Notes under the pieces: model-generated | Seen by the model: the letters and a program-made list of their open reading frames with translations, nothing else | Databases searched by the model: none | Told to the model about the DNA's origin: nothing | Shown here: in pieces, positions 21,332-33,080 of the stretch | Layout: every line of letters begins with the position of its first letter | Position numbering within the stretch: position 1 is the first letter of the stretch | Program-made: the position numbers and the translations under genes | Source: Eremophila alpestris peregrina | Lineage: Eukaryota; Chordata; Aves; Passeriformes; Alaudidae | Direction: 5' to 3' | DNA: 64,000 nucleotides | Assembly (NCBI GenBank): GCA_009792885.1 | Contig: WMCF01000029.1 | Span: 6,466,000 to 6,529,999 of the forward strand

Positions 21332-24300
21332 GTGAGGGCAGCCGGGGCGCGGGCGCCGGGGAGCGGGCCGGGCTTCCCGCCGGCTTCGCCTGTCCCCGCG
21401 CAGGCGGCAGAGGACGAACCGCTCGCTCCCGTTCAGCGCCTGCGGGGGCCGGCGAGGGCGCGGGTGCCCCCGGGCACAGCGGCTGGGGATGAGGGATAGC
21501 GCTCAGGGTGTACATGTCCGTGTGCCTCTGCTGCCTGCAGGCACAGGAATGGACACCTGCCCTGTGAGGGAAGGCTGAGACAACTGGGATTGTTCACTTG
21601 GAAAAGAGAAGGCTTTGGGGTAACCTAATTGGGCCCTTCCAGAACCTGAGGGGAACTTACAGGAACGATGGGGCAGAACTATTTGCGATAATATGTAGTG
21701 ACGGACAAGGAGGGAACGGCTTCAAAGTGAAAGAGAGTCGGTTTAGATTCGATACAGAAGGAAGAAATAATTCTCTGTGAGGGTGGGGAGGCCCGGAAAA
21801 AAAGCTGTGGCTCCCCATCCCTGGAAGTGTTGAGGGTTGGGTGGGGCTCTGAGCAATCTGGCCTGGTGGCAGGGGGTGGAACGAGATGATCTCTAAGGTG
21901 CCTTCCCACCCAAACCATTTCACGGCTCCTATGTTTCACTGACAACACGTAGTCAGTGCTGTGCTGCAAGTGCTTTGCATCTTGCCGTGCTTCAGAAGTT
22001 TAGGAAGTAAATAAAAAGCTGATGTTGCAATGTGAAATCTGTCCCATTAGCTATTCTAATAAAACTTCTGTATCTCAGGTTGAAATAGGATTGTTTATAA
22101 TACTGTTTGTTTGTTTCTTTTAGGAAGTTCATTGCTAGGCTTCCAGATAAGGGTAAGAAGATCTCTGATTTTGTTGAAAAGCTGAAGCTTGCCATTTTCC
22201 AAGAGGAAGAAGTAGCCAGGACAGCTGAGCTGTTATCTGCTGTCAGGTTGGAGTTTCAGGCAAAACAGGAAGAGATTAATACAAGCAAACAGGAAGTTGT
22301 CCTAACTGAGGACACAGTGAACAGTGCAGATTCCTCAGTCTTTAATGAAAACTCTAATACTAAAGACATTTCTGCTGAAGGGCAGGAGGCAGAATGTGTT
22401 GAAGAAGATGCCACAAATACAGCTTTGGAAAATCAAAGGACTCAGAGGGAAAATAATAAAGTAAAGACTGTTACAAAGGATGAGAATGATTTTTGTGAAG
22501 TTGTCTCCGAGTCAGCCCCAAGCAGTCACCTGAGCAATGATCAGCAAGTCTCCCAGAGCAGTACTGAGGATGGCACACACAGTACAGCTGCTGTGGACAA
22601 CAGCAAAGAAGCCTTGGTGGATGCCTTTCAAAGAGTTACAATTGCAGATGGGGAAAATAGTGAAAAAATACTGGAAAAAGAGCAGCATGTGGCAGCACAT
22701 AAGGGCAATGTGTTTGGAAGCCAGCATCCCAAGACACCACATTATATTGAAGTTCTGGAGGCCAGAGCCAAGAACCCAGTCATCAAAAAACCCAAATTCA
22801 AAACAAACGCGTAAGTATTGTATGACACAGAATGACACAGGCATTATGTGAGATACTTGATGTGCATAAAATTGGAAATGGTGCAGAACAAGCATGATGG
22901 CTTTATTTTCTAGTGATGATTAAAGAGATTTAAAGTCTCATGACTCACAAGGTTCATATGTTGGCCCTTTAGCTTTAAAGGCTGCAGAATCTCAGTACTG
23001 AGCAGTGGTTTCATTCTACCCATTTCAAACAATGGTCATGAATCTTCATAGAATGGTTGTGGAATTTCATAGCTTAAGGTGCAAAACTACTAAGACTTTG
23101 GCAAAATTTTGGATCAGTTCTAGAACATGTAGAACTTTAATAGCTGGAAGCCTTTTGCTTTTTCTGCACTTTTAGGAAAATTACAGTTTATGTTGTCTGT
23201 TCTGGTAGCATTCACAGTTTGTACCTTGTGTGACTCCCAAAGCATTGCTACTTCAGTTTGCTAATAAATCAGCAAACCAGTTTGGTTCACTGTCAGGAAT
23301 AACTTGTGATATTGTCTCTCTGCAGAGAAATAGTTGTCTTTTTGAGTGCTGTTTACATTTCATTTATCTGTGTTTTCATAGTACTTCAGATTTATTTTTA
23401 ACTCTTACGTGTTAAAAATAAGTTTTCAAAGTGGAGTTGTTCAACCTTGTGATGCAAATTTGGGGTCACAGCATAGGTGTTTTGTGTCTTCCAGACTGTC
23501 AGGAGAGCAGAGTGGATCATCTCCTGGTTCCTCCTCCAGCCGATCCCCCGGGGGGTTTGGCTCCCCAGTTCCTCCAGAGGAGAGACGGCTCAGAGATAAG
23601 AAACATCTGGATGACATCACTGCAGCTCGACTGCCACCACTTCACCACTCCCCTGCTAAGCTGTTATCCATAGAGGAATCCATTGCAATTCAGATACAGC
23701 AAAAAGAAGCTTATGAGGTATGAATTTACAATTTGGTCTGAACATTGTATAATCAGGATCACTCCCGAAAAAGAAAAGATAAAGGGATCTTTTCACGATG
23801 ATGAATTGAGATGGGCAGACTTTGAGGAAAGGCACTTTGTCTTTTATTTGGTTCTTTTAAGGATATATTTGCCTCTGAAAGTATTGGTCCTACATTAAAC
23901 ACAATCTCTGTGTGTTGACATGCTGACCTTATTGCACTTTCTTCACTCCTCTCTTTGTTAAAGAGTTTTTTTGTCCCTTGCATAAATGAAGGCCTAGCAG
24001 TATTTGTTATTGTTAAAATATGCAAGTATCTACATTTGCCTTTATTTATGCTGTGTCTGAAGAATCCAGATTCTGAGGTTCTTCAAATTCTGTTATATTG
24101 GATTTTGACAGTGTCAGGCTAATGTTTAAGTCAGACACTATTGTAGAAGTGTTTGTTAAAATTGATTACTGTATCACAGGTGGGGGCTGCCACATGGAGA
24201 ATTTGAACTCCTATTAAAAAGAGTCAAATATTAATAGCCTAGTTATGTATAAGTGTGAAAAGAAACCTGAAATTTCTTTGCTAGTTACTAAAACCTTTCA

Positions 24301-24560
24301 TTAAGCCCACTTTGGAATTAGTGATATTATGATATGAAGTTTATATTTTAGTATACAAGTTTATCCATGAGAATGATAAATGACCACCTTTCCTAACCTG
24401 TGTCCTTCTTTCTCTGACACAGGAAATGCAAGCCAAGCTGGCAGCACAGAAGCTTGCAGAGAGACTGAATATAAAAATGCTCAGGTTTGAACCAGAGGGG
24501 GAGGCCTCAATGCAGTACAGAGAAGTGAGAGATGAAGATTATTTTTCAGCAGAAGACTGA
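21246..24560 (+). CDS. POLR2M: POLR2M (Gdown1/GRINL1A), RNA polymerase II subunit M, complete
   Basis: Join 21246-21331, 22124-22810, 23495-23717, 24423-24560; 377 residues (human 368). Gdown1 binds RNA polymerase II, competes with TFIIF, and makes initiation Mediator-dependent; it is also linked to paused elongation complexes. That is family knowledge. The sequence shows the N-terminal LPELREMLRRQERLL helix (12-26) and LPDKGKK (35-41). An acidic, low-complexity middle follows (about 60-235), then YIEVLEARAKNP. Next come EERRLRDKKHLDDITAARL (286-304), LLSIEES (314-320), EMQAKLAAQKLAERLNIKM (333-351) and YREVRDED near the end, all in the human order. The start at 21246 puts the conserved helix near the N-terminus; the human N-terminus is slightly longer and unlike it. 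Transcribed from the CpG island; 5.7 kb after the MYZAP stop. Confidence 0.96.
21332..22123 (+). other. POLR2M: POLR2M intron 1
   Basis: The first 170 bases are CpG-island sequence. A CR1 copy follows (21561-21935), then AT-rich sequence up to the acceptor. No coding exon is seen. Confidence 0.85.
21561..21935 (+). mobile_element. CR1 non-LTR retrotransposon fragment, sense, 3' end
   Basis: Matches my memory of the 3' end of avian CR1: a cctgtgaggg..ggctgaga..ctggg start, a gttcacttggaaaagagaaggct segment, aacggcttcaaagtgaaagag, ccatccctggaagtgtt, and the end ggtgccttcccacccaaacca. It is 5'-truncated to about 375 bases, as is usual for CR1, and carries no intact reverse transcriptase. It is moderately diverged, hence not recent. 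It lies about 60 bases beyond the CpG island in the same direction as POLR2M. Confidence 0.88.
22124..22810 (+). CDS. POLR2M: POLR2M exon 2 (large central exon)
   Basis: Acceptor ttgtttcttttag before 22124; donor gtaagt (perfect) from 22811. It enters in phase 2, completing Arg29, and encodes residues 29-257 plus two bases of 258. It begins KFIARLPDKGKKISDF, close to human KFICKLPDKGKKIFDS. The middle is rich in Glu, Asp, Ser, Thr and Asn and weakly conserved. ITIADGE and YIEVLEARAKNPV at the end match human. This is the exon that GCOM1 readthrough transcripts join in mammals. Confidence 0.95.
22811..23494 (+). other. POLR2M: POLR2M intron 2
   Basis: AT-rich intron of 684 bases; no repeat or extra exon recognised. 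Confidence 0.85.
23495..23717 (+). CDS. POLR2M: POLR2M exon 3
   Basis: Acceptor gtgtcttccag before 23495; donor gtatga from 23718. It encodes residues 258-332. A Ser/Gly/Pro-rich linker (264-282) precedes the highly conserved basic-acidic block EERRLRDKKHLDDITAARL and PPLHHSPAKLLSIEES. It ends on a codon boundary at Glu332. Confidence 0.95.
23718..24422 (+). other. POLR2M: POLR2M intron 3
   Basis: AT-rich intron of 705 bases. The exon 3 frame stays open only two codons past the donor before a stop. No repeat or extra exon recognised. Confidence 0.85.
24423..24560 (+). CDS. POLR2M: POLR2M exon 4 with stop
   Basis: Acceptor tctctgacacag before 24423. It encodes residues 333-377 and TGA at 24558-24560. 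EMQAKLAAQKLAERLNIKM is essentially identical to human; the tail YREVRDEDYFSAED keeps the acidic character of the human tail. Confidence 0.95.
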   Translation, partial: EMQAKLAAQKLAERLNIKMLRFEPEGEASMQYREVRDEDYFSAED

Positions 24561-25061
24561 ATACATGAAATAATGTCTGTGGATGAGCTGTGTAACTGAT
24601 CTTTATGCAGTACTTCTTAAAACCCAAACCTGAATATTGAGAATGCCTCATCTAGTCAGTTTTTTCTTAGAATTTTCACGTGACAGCTCCAGGAAGGGTT
24701 CAGTGTAGATATCATAAATATACATGTCACAATTATTTATCAGTCTTTTCTGGGGACTCTTTTTGGAGCACTTGAGGCAGTTAGTCCTTGTGGAATGCCC
24801 CACAGTTCTCAGCTTTAGCAAAGTGAGCTCTCTAATACAGTTTTGCAGGCTTTGATGGGTCAGCTACAAGAGAAGGTTTCTTCTGTGCAGAAATGTGATT
24901 GCAAAGGGCTTTGGCACAAAACACGTCCATGAAGTCAGCTGAGGTGCCTGTGAACTGCTCACAGGTATGAAAGCTCTTGTATAAATGTGAGCTACTTCTT
25001 TTACCTATTTAATATTACCTAGCTTTTACAGTATGATGAAAATACCTGCCCACAGATTTAC

Positions 25062-25067
25062 AATAAA
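25062..25067 (+). terminator. Candidate POLR2M polyadenylation signal, proximal
   Basis: Canonical aataaa 0.5 kb after the stop codon. The downstream region has only a modest T-rich element. Confidence 0.5.
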
Positions 25068-25289
25068 TACCTGATCTTTAGGCTGTTAGGTAACTTCTTA
25101 ACACATGAGAACTTGTTTCTGTGCCTGCACCTTAAAAGAACACTTGCTGCCCTTATGTTGTAAATAGGTAAGAATTTAAAGTTATTTTGTAACTCAAATT
25201 CTGTTTGGGCTTTAAGGGACTCTTAATCTTTGGTTATTATGGCAAAGCACATCAAGAGATCAAGTTAATCTGAAGACTTTACTATTTTT

Positions 25290-25295
25290 ATTAAA
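25290..25295 (+). terminator. Candidate POLR2M polyadenylation signal, distal
   Basis: The common variant attaaa, followed at once by a strong T/GT-rich stretch (ttttatgttttttctgtatt), which is typical of a cleavage-stimulating downstream element. Confidence 0.45.
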
Positions 25296-25310
25296 GATTT
25301 TTATGTTTTT

Positions 25311-28300
25311 TCTGTATTTTTGTACACTGCTTTCATACTTTGGAGGTACTATTTTTTCATAGTCCAATACTGTAAATTAAGAAGTCCACCCTCTGGTTTT
25401 CTTGGAGAAAGTGTTGTGTATTTATTTTTAAGTTTTGGCTGTTATTTGAAGACAAAAAGCAACCTTCCTTACAAGACCATGAACAATACTATGAATTTTG
25501 AAAGATAAGGAACACAGCTGACAAGTATCTCACAATGGTATTTTCACTGTGGACTAAGATTTTCTGAGCCGAGTTTGAGTTCAGTTCTTAAAAACAAACC
25601 TCAGAGATTCCTTGTCTAGCCTGGCAACACCTGTTTGCCAAGCTGTGCCACAGCTGTGTGTGCAGGGCTGTCCCTGCACGTGTCCATGTTCCTGCAGGAA
25701 TGATGTCTTTGGAAACCAAGGCTGCTCCAGCTGCAAGTCATTGAAAAAGCTGCATGGGATGAAAATGTAGGAGGAAGGTCTCAGCCACTTCTTGAGTGCA
25801 GGCAGCACTTTCCTAGCAGGCAGTAACTCTCTCCCAAGTGCCCCACAAGCCCTGCTGGGCAGTGCCTGTGGCACAGTCCATACCCTGGCACTGCAGTGGG
25901 GCAGGTGGAACTGCTGCTAAGCTAATTGTGATAATCACTAGGTCATCTCTTGCTCTTTCCTCAACACTTGCAGCCTTCTTGTTCTCATTGTTCATTGGCT
26001 TCTCATCAGCTGCTCTTCCCTTTTTCTCATTAGGCTCACCTGCTGTCACTAAACCCAGTCCATATTCTGCCCCACCCATTCCCTTTCCTGTGACACACTG
26101 CTGTGTGTGTCTGTCTGTGACTCCTGCCATGTGTCATGTGTCCTCCTGCCACTGCTGCCTTACCTTGCCTTCTGGGACTCCATCTGAGTGCCAGCTGTGC
26201 ACCTGGCACCTCCTCTGTGCCTCAGTCCCTTGGATACCTCACAGAGACCTCAATATCTTGGTGGTTTTGCCATGACTGCTCTCCTGAGGCTTTCCTTATT
26301 TCCTGCTTTGGTTTCAGATTCTGTAGGTGTTTGTCATTTCCAGGCCTTTTCACCTTTCCACCTTCTTTTCATACTTGGGTTTTTTTTCCCTCCTCTCTTG
26401 TCTGTGCTCCTTCTTCATCCTCCCAGCTTCTCACCATCACTTGCCTTTGTCAGCACAATTCTTTGGCTTGTTTTCAGCCATTCACATTCATCCCTCAGCA
26501 TCCCTGTTGATGACCAGTGGATCTCAGTTGTATCTATTTCTGTTCAGCACGTGGCTCTGAGTCACAGGCCAGAGGAGTGATCTCCTCTTGTGGATGCAGC
26601 TCATCTCTCAGATCAATGCTTTCCATGCTGCCACCTGCTTGTCCAGCTGCATCTTGTCAGCAGCCCTCCCATTACTGCAGTCTGTACTGCTCAAGGACAG
26701 GCAGTCTCAGAATTGTATTGGCTTTCCCTTTGCTGTTCCATGAAACACAGATTAGCACTTCCAGGCTGTTGGCATCTCTTCCCCTGGTCAGCATCATTCC
26801 CTTATCCTGTACTGACTGTGCTGTCACACTCTGTAAGATGCTGGGTGTTTTCTCTGTGCTGGCTTTTCTGTGCTAAAGGGATTCACACAAAGCTACACAC
26901 TTAGGGACTTGTTTTCTTGAGTACTGAACGTTACCTCTGCCTAGGCTTCTGCTCACCTCACACTTCTGCTAACTAAACCAGCTCTTTTCCCTGTGCTATT
27001 AACACATACTTTTGCTTTCTAAACTTTGTAAAGTAGAGGCAGTTTTCTTGATCTTTATTTTGATAGCATTCAACACGTCGGGCCTTTGCCAAAACGATCC
27101 CAGAATAGGCAGACTTCACCTTTAAGGGGAGGGAGGGTGGGGTGGAAATCACTGTGGTAACAGGTGAAGTGCATTTGTTAAGCAATTAGCGGCTGTTCAG
27201 GGCAGTTTTGGGGAGCTCTCGTCGAGGAGAGTTGTGTGAATACAAGTCCAAGCTAAAGGTATGAATTTTAACTTATTATCTGGATGTTTGTAGTACCCAG
27301 AAGCTTTCCTGGGCACTGTTGCTTCTGAGCAGAGGTATGCACTTTGAGTTAAGATTCTGTGAATGATAAGAAAGCAAAGTCAGGTTTAAAAAGAGTGCTG
27401 TGTTAAGGAGAATATGCAATCTTGGAGTCTGTGAAAGGTTAGAGTACAAGAGGATCACGAAAGGATTTGTTGGATAATGAAAGGATGAATCATTAAATGG
27501 TTTAGTCACATTGAAAAAAGTTTCTGATTGAGTATGGTATTGCTGTTGTGTATCTCGTTGTTTCCCAGTTCCAGATCATTTCAAAATGTATATTGAGAGC
27601 TGAGGAGCTTGTTCTCTGTTTTGAGAATGGACTTATATTGGAATGGGCTGGTAACACAGTAAAAATAAAGAATGGATAATATATTTCTGAAGTTCATGTG
27701 AATAATGTTTTGTTTTGACTGTGTAAAACTTGGAAGAGGTTTGGAACTGTTTTTGCTTCATTGTTTTACAAGGAAATGATTGCTATATAGGAAAAGAAAA
27801 TTAATGCAAATGGATGAGAAAAGGCCTGTGAGACCTAAAGCTGGCCAATCTTGCAGGTGTGAGAGATGTCACAGAGACACAGCTGAAATGTGTGACCTCT
27901 GAGTGAGAGAGCTATAGCCTGTGAGGCAGAGATCTGCAGCACCAGCTGTAGTCCCTTGATTTTTGCATTGCTGGGAGTACCTGATTCCCCAAAAGCCCTG
28001 TAACGGATTTTCTGTGCAGCAACTTTAACCTTTCCTGAGGGAGAGAACATGCAATCTGATTTGCCTGCTATGGTGATAACATTATCTAGAGGATTTAGCC
28101 ACCTAAAAATTTATGCTAAGTATTGAGGAAATAACATTTGAAGAAAAACCAAAATGCTGCTGGACTTTAATTATTTTTGGCAGGCTTTGAGAATAACTAA
28201 GAGTAGAAAAGACATAGTTGCTTTTCCTGTTTTTTTAGAGTTCTGTTGATAGTGTTCTGTCTGACTTGTGGACTACTTCTAAGGGCCACGTGATCAAAAA

Positions 28301-31300
28301 AAGTGAGCGCCTGTGTGGCGGAAATGGGGCTGGTAAATTGAGAGAATTTGGAAACTGCAGCTCTGTGCTGTGGAATTTCTGAACCTGCCACAGGCACAGA
28401 GTCTCAGGAGTCAGGGAAAACAATACCCACACACTACTGAGGGATGAATCAAATAGCTGAGTGGGAAGCCACGGCAAAAGCTGGTCCATGAGCGGCCCCA
28501 GGCAGTGGTGTTGGGGTTTCTGTGTGGAACTCACAGACACGCCACAAGCTGGCAGCCTTTAGCAGCCTCCCGGTGGTGGGACCCGAGCTGGAGGTGTGGA
28601 TGTGGCTGCTGGTGTGTTCCTGTGTGCAGCTCCATTGCAGCGCCAGCTCCCTGCATCCCGGGGCCGGGAACCTCACTCGTGTGCCGTGCTGGGTTTTGCA
28701 GTGGAAATCAGCTGTAGTAGGACCCAGTTCTGGCTCGGTTTGGGTGGTGTCTGGCTCATCCTCTGCCTTCAGCAAGTTAGTGCCTGCAAGGAGTGCACTT
28801 GGGCCAGGGGAATTGCAACTGGCCTTTTATTACAAATGAAAATGAATGGCATAAAGAGGGCAGGTTGAGGGAGTTCTGTGTTGGAAGAAGCTGTGTCCTA
28901 CTCTGTGGACTCTGCTGTAGGAAAAGGCAACTTTTCCCAGACCTGCTTCTTTTTGAGAGCAGTATAAGAACAAAGCATAATTTCCCCGAAGTATTTTATA
29001 AGGACGAATTTTTCAGGGTGTAGGTGTTGCATGTTATGGCCTTCTTCCAGGGAGGTGCTAACTGACCTGTATTTTCCCTTAGTTTGTGTTTTACAGGTGG
29101 TTTTTTTGCTAATTTACTGCTTTTAGGGTGGTATGTGTGGAGATCACCATTGAGATTTCCTGGTCTCCTAATGTTTGGGTTTTGGTTGTGAACTCCCACA
29201 TTCTGGGAGGGAAAGGGAAGTTGAAAAAACAGCTGTGTGAAAACATTTATTTTGTTGTGGTATTGCTTGTTTTTCAGTCAACTAATGATTGTGTTTTGTT
29301 CTCATTCTCTGCAGTGCTATGTCACTGCTGCCACTGTGGTGGGTAAATGTTAGCTCACTGCAGCCTATTTTTCCCAATGACTTCATGGGATATGGATGCA
29401 CAACTGCATTTGACTCCTTTGTAAATCCATACTGTAATTATTATTATATATGCAGAGCTTTAGAGGCATTTAATCATCTCTTGTTTAAAGCAACTGTTCT
29501 GATCATTTGGTTATTAAGCTTTTACTAAATTGCCCCTTGATTTGGTGAAGCATGAAAGCTTCACTGTAATACTGAACTGAAGTCAAAGCTTGATTCCTCT
29601 AGGAACATTTATGTGCAAGTGCTCTGTTGAACTGGGATGTTGGCTCTGTGTGCAAGGCAATTTGTGAATAGGAGTTTTGAACCAGTTACTGCATGTGAGG
29701 AGACACAAATGAGCCCAATGAAATGTATGTGGGAAGCAAATTGATTTTCAACTTGCTAGAATCGTTGAACTAAGCACTTCACTTCTAATCACGTGAATAT
29801 GAATGAATGTGTCTTCCAGAAGTAAGTTTAAGAGTGGTTTCTTGACAGGAAAATTTGTAAGAATTTGCATTGACACCCTCATTGCTTTTATTTCTGCTTT
29901 ATATTGGGGACCATAATTGTGTCATGCATGAATTGGCAGGTCTCCACTGAAATCATGAGGGATATAAGTGGAGCCATAATGCTTAATGAACATATTCCTA
30001 TTTCCTCCCTCTCTCCACACAGCTGGTATTAATGTACTTGCTTATTAGATCAAGTGATATAATGTGGAAAGTGGTTGCAGTCCAAGGTTTGCTGAGTCTC
30101 TGAAGCTGAGTACTTGATAGGAGATATTCTTTACACGCTTCTGAACAGAAATTTCAGTCGTAACATTTCTGTACATTTTTTCTTTCTTTTTTCCCTGAAA
30201 AAATGTTTTCTCAATTGTTGCTTGAGGACAGTACCATACACATCAAATTTACTCAGGCAGTGGTGGGAGTACTGCAGCTCGAGTTCTCCTGCAGCCATTT
30301 GTGAATGGAAGCTGTCACCTACACTTCCTGACCTGTGCTGCACTGGCCCCAAATACTGTGACAAACCTGGGACTGCAGAATCACAACTGAATGTGGAGGT
30401 GCAATGACACCATTTGTGGGAGATCTTGGTGAGGGAGAATGGCTCTCTGCAAGGCTGATTGCTCAGCTGTTAGGGCATGGCCTGGTAGGTGGATAGACCT
30501 TCCCAAACTGACACTGTAGGGAGAGTAAATGCCACAGTTAATGAGATTTACATTCTCAAGTCATTTAAGCAGTTTTCCATTGAAGTTGCAAGGTGCCTGT
30601 CTCTTAGAGATCAATTAGAACTAAAATGCCTCACCAATAGAGGAACCTTGTGTTAGTACCTGAGAACTAACTTGGGAACATGAAATGGCATTGACACTCT
30701 TTTCTTCAGCCATCTTACAGCTCTACTTCCACTTCTGTTGAATTAGCATTGATTTTCTTCTGTTTTCTTACGAATCTTTAAAAATGAATCTTCCAGAATT
30801 TACCTACAATGAAATAAACTCCCTGATTTTGGGTAAAATATATATAAACATGAGCTAGGTTATCTGGCTATCATTTGTATTTGAATGTATGAAACCTTCA
30901 GAGACTGTGTGATAAGCTCTTTCTGTTCAAGTCACTGTTACAAGTGGTCTGTGTTGTCTCCTGGTTACTATAAAAGTCTTGATGTAATTCTGGTTTCCAG
31001 AGTTACAGATCCATCAATTCCATTTGTAATTATGTGTGAAATTATTTTGTCATTGTTTTTCTCCCTGCTTTTTTCCTTATGAGGGGAAAAAAACCCCAAA
31101 CCCAAGCCACACAGATTCACAAAACCTTTCTTATGTGTAATAATATTTTCTTTACTGGCCCAGATTATTTCATATTGATTAGAAGTTCCTAACTCTTGGT
31201 TTCACATGTCTTTCTCAGAACTGCTTTAGGTGGGCATTGTAGTGATTATAGTACTGTTTAAATGATAGCTGATGATAAATATTACCCGTGCACAGACATT

Positions 31301-32699
31301 GGGCATCATCATGTGTCATGCCTGCAGACCAGTTTTTTTGCCTGCACGGCAGATTTCTGTGGCTGTGAGCCAGGAATTTTAATGAAAGAAAACATCAAAG
31401 ATGCAGAAGAAATGAGAATATTAGTCAAGGAAGATACACAGTGATGCTCTCTGATAACCCCTGGTAATTGACATTAGAACTATGTGGGAGCAACTTAAAT
31501 AAACATCTGGACACTGAGTTTAGACATTTCCAGTGACAAAACCCAGACAGATCTTCTGGACTTGCAATAATAAATATTTCAGCGCAGTCCACATGAATCA
31601 ACTTAGAATTCTGTTTTCAATTATTCTAGTTTTATAAATATATCATAGTTAATTATTCAGGGATACAGTTTCTTTTGAAGATTAAGGAATTTGATGGTTG
31701 CTTCATTCACATAAAGTTCCATTTTTTATTTGTATCAAACTTACTTCTGTTTGTACAAAAACAATAATGCAAGCTTGCCAGAAGCCATTAAAGTAGAATG
31801 CAACTGAAGTTTTCCTGGGGTGGAAGGGCCTTTTCTGAAAGCCCTGGAAGTGCACTGTGCTGCATTCCAGCTATGGTAACCACTTCAATTGTGCTGCAAA
31901 GAAAATTACTATTAATAATTTTTAAAAGTTATTCTCAGTATTTAGAAGATACTTTCTTTATCTTTTTTACTTTTGGTAATGTGATAGTGCTAAGAATGTG
32001 GTATCCCTTACAAACAGTGAAGAGATGTTTATATCTACCAAAGTATTTTAAAAAGGTTGTAATGAAGCTTACAAGACTAAATGGAATACTGGTTGCAGCC
32101 CAGATCTGATCCTAGCATTACAACTATGAGGAGTGAATGGCTAGCAAAAGCATGCTCAATTTTTGGTTTTTTTCTCCATATTCTTTAGAGAAGCCTCTGT
32201 TGTGGGCTCTTCTAACTTATTTCAGGAGGAATGAATCATGTCTCTGAGGCTGAAGAGTAATTTCCATTTTATATTAAAACTACTCTATTCATGCTTTAAA
32301 AAAATTATTATAATTTTGAGATGATCTGTACCTTTTTTGCTGGGGGTCTGGACAAAATGAGGAATTCTTCTGAAGTGCACTCAGGATTTAGGAATTTTCA
32401 ATTTCCACTTTCAGTTTAATTTATGCTTCCCCACAGCCTGGCCTGTCAACATCAGCACGTTTGTGCAGTTCCCTGCCCTGGCTGTCACTAGCACAAGTGT
32501 AAGCTGGCTGCCAATGTTACTGAGTCACTGGCTGAGCTGTGCTATACCAATGCATTAAGAAAGTTTTAGGGGACTACTGTGTTAGTCTGACCTCCAGGTC
32601 ATCATCCCTTTCAGAGGTGGCAGAGTTGAGTACAATCCAGTAAGTCTCTCTTGTGCTGGCTGCTGTTCCTATCTCAAGCTGGGCTTGTGTGGCAGTTCA
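25311..32699. other. Intergenic, no gene recognised
   Basis: About 7.4 kb with no convincing exon or RNA gene. Two compositional islands stand out. One is a pyrimidine-rich plus strand at 25930-26880, where several frames stay open for about 80-130 codons because purine-containing stop codons are rare. The other is a GC-richer patch at 28470-28800. Neither encodes a protein I recognise. Confidence 0.6.
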
Positions 32700-33080
32700 G
32701 GTGAGAAGGGACCTTAAGAGAGCTCCTGGCCAGGCACCTGCACAAAGCAGTCAGTTCTGAGGCCAGGTGACATTGCTCAGGGCCTTCATCCAGGCTGGTC
32801 TCGGAAACCTCCAAGGAAGGAGACCATACAATCTCAGGATAACCAGTTCCCAAGTATGACTGTCCTCCTGTGGAGCCAGGGACAAAGCCTCTCTTGTTTC
32901 AGCTTATGCCTGGCTCTGTCTTTTGGTGATGCCCTTGTAGGTACTGGAGGATGCTGTTCAATCCCCTTGAGGTCTCCCCTTCTCCAAGGTGAACAGGTAC
33001 TCTGCTGCCTCAAGCAGCTGGCTCTTTACCAAGAGCCTCAAGGCCTTTTCAGCAGGGCTGCTCCACAGCTTGAGATTTCT
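32700..33080 (-). mobile_element. CR1 fragment, antisense, diverged
   Basis: Read on the plus strand it has the reverse-complement layout of the CR1 3' end. In order: gagaagggacctt, ggccttcatccaggctgg, aacctccaaggaaggagacc, ggagccagggacaaagcctc, gaggtctccccttctccaaggtgaacag, and a closing ttcagcagggctgctccac. Many substitutions and small gaps indicate an old insertion. No open reverse transcriptase remains. Confidence 0.82.

Larger units (their letters stand above)
20880..21500 (+). promoter_or_regulatory. POLR2M: POLR2M CpG-island promoter
   Basis: The base composition switches abruptly to CpG-dense, GC-rich sequence with no TATA box, and surrounds the first coding exon (ATG at 21246). It contains a 19-bp GC-rich tandem repeat at 21022-21098, an ETS-type core cttccgg at 21204-21210, and directly beside it a perfect YY1 element, caagatggcggc, at 21211-21222. 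ETS plus YY1 at the start site is typical of TATA-less housekeeping promoters, which fits a general Pol II factor. The transcription start is not visible from sequence; it is likely within some tens of bases of 21200. Confidence 0.85.
21215..22138 (+). other. Overlapping upstream ORF (spliced, 43 codons)
   Basis: Starts at the YY1-element ATG (context caagATGg, a strong Kozak match). It runs in a +1-shifted frame through the rest of exon 1 (21215-21331, exactly 39 codons) and stops at TAG 22136-22138 in exon 2 after Glu-Val-His-Cys. It overlaps the POLR2M start and first 33 codons. The peptide is Ala/Arg/Gly-rich and looks like reading of a CpG island, so any role would be through translation control. 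It matters only if transcription starts upstream of 21215. Confidence 0.45.
24561..25310 (+). other. POLR2M: Probable POLR2M 3' UTR
   Basis: Stop codon to the end of the second candidate cleavage region. It is AT-rich with no conserved coding sequence. Two candidate polyadenylation signals, at 25062 and 25290, suggest UTRs of about 0.5 and 0.75 kb. The exact end is inferred. Confidence 0.55.
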
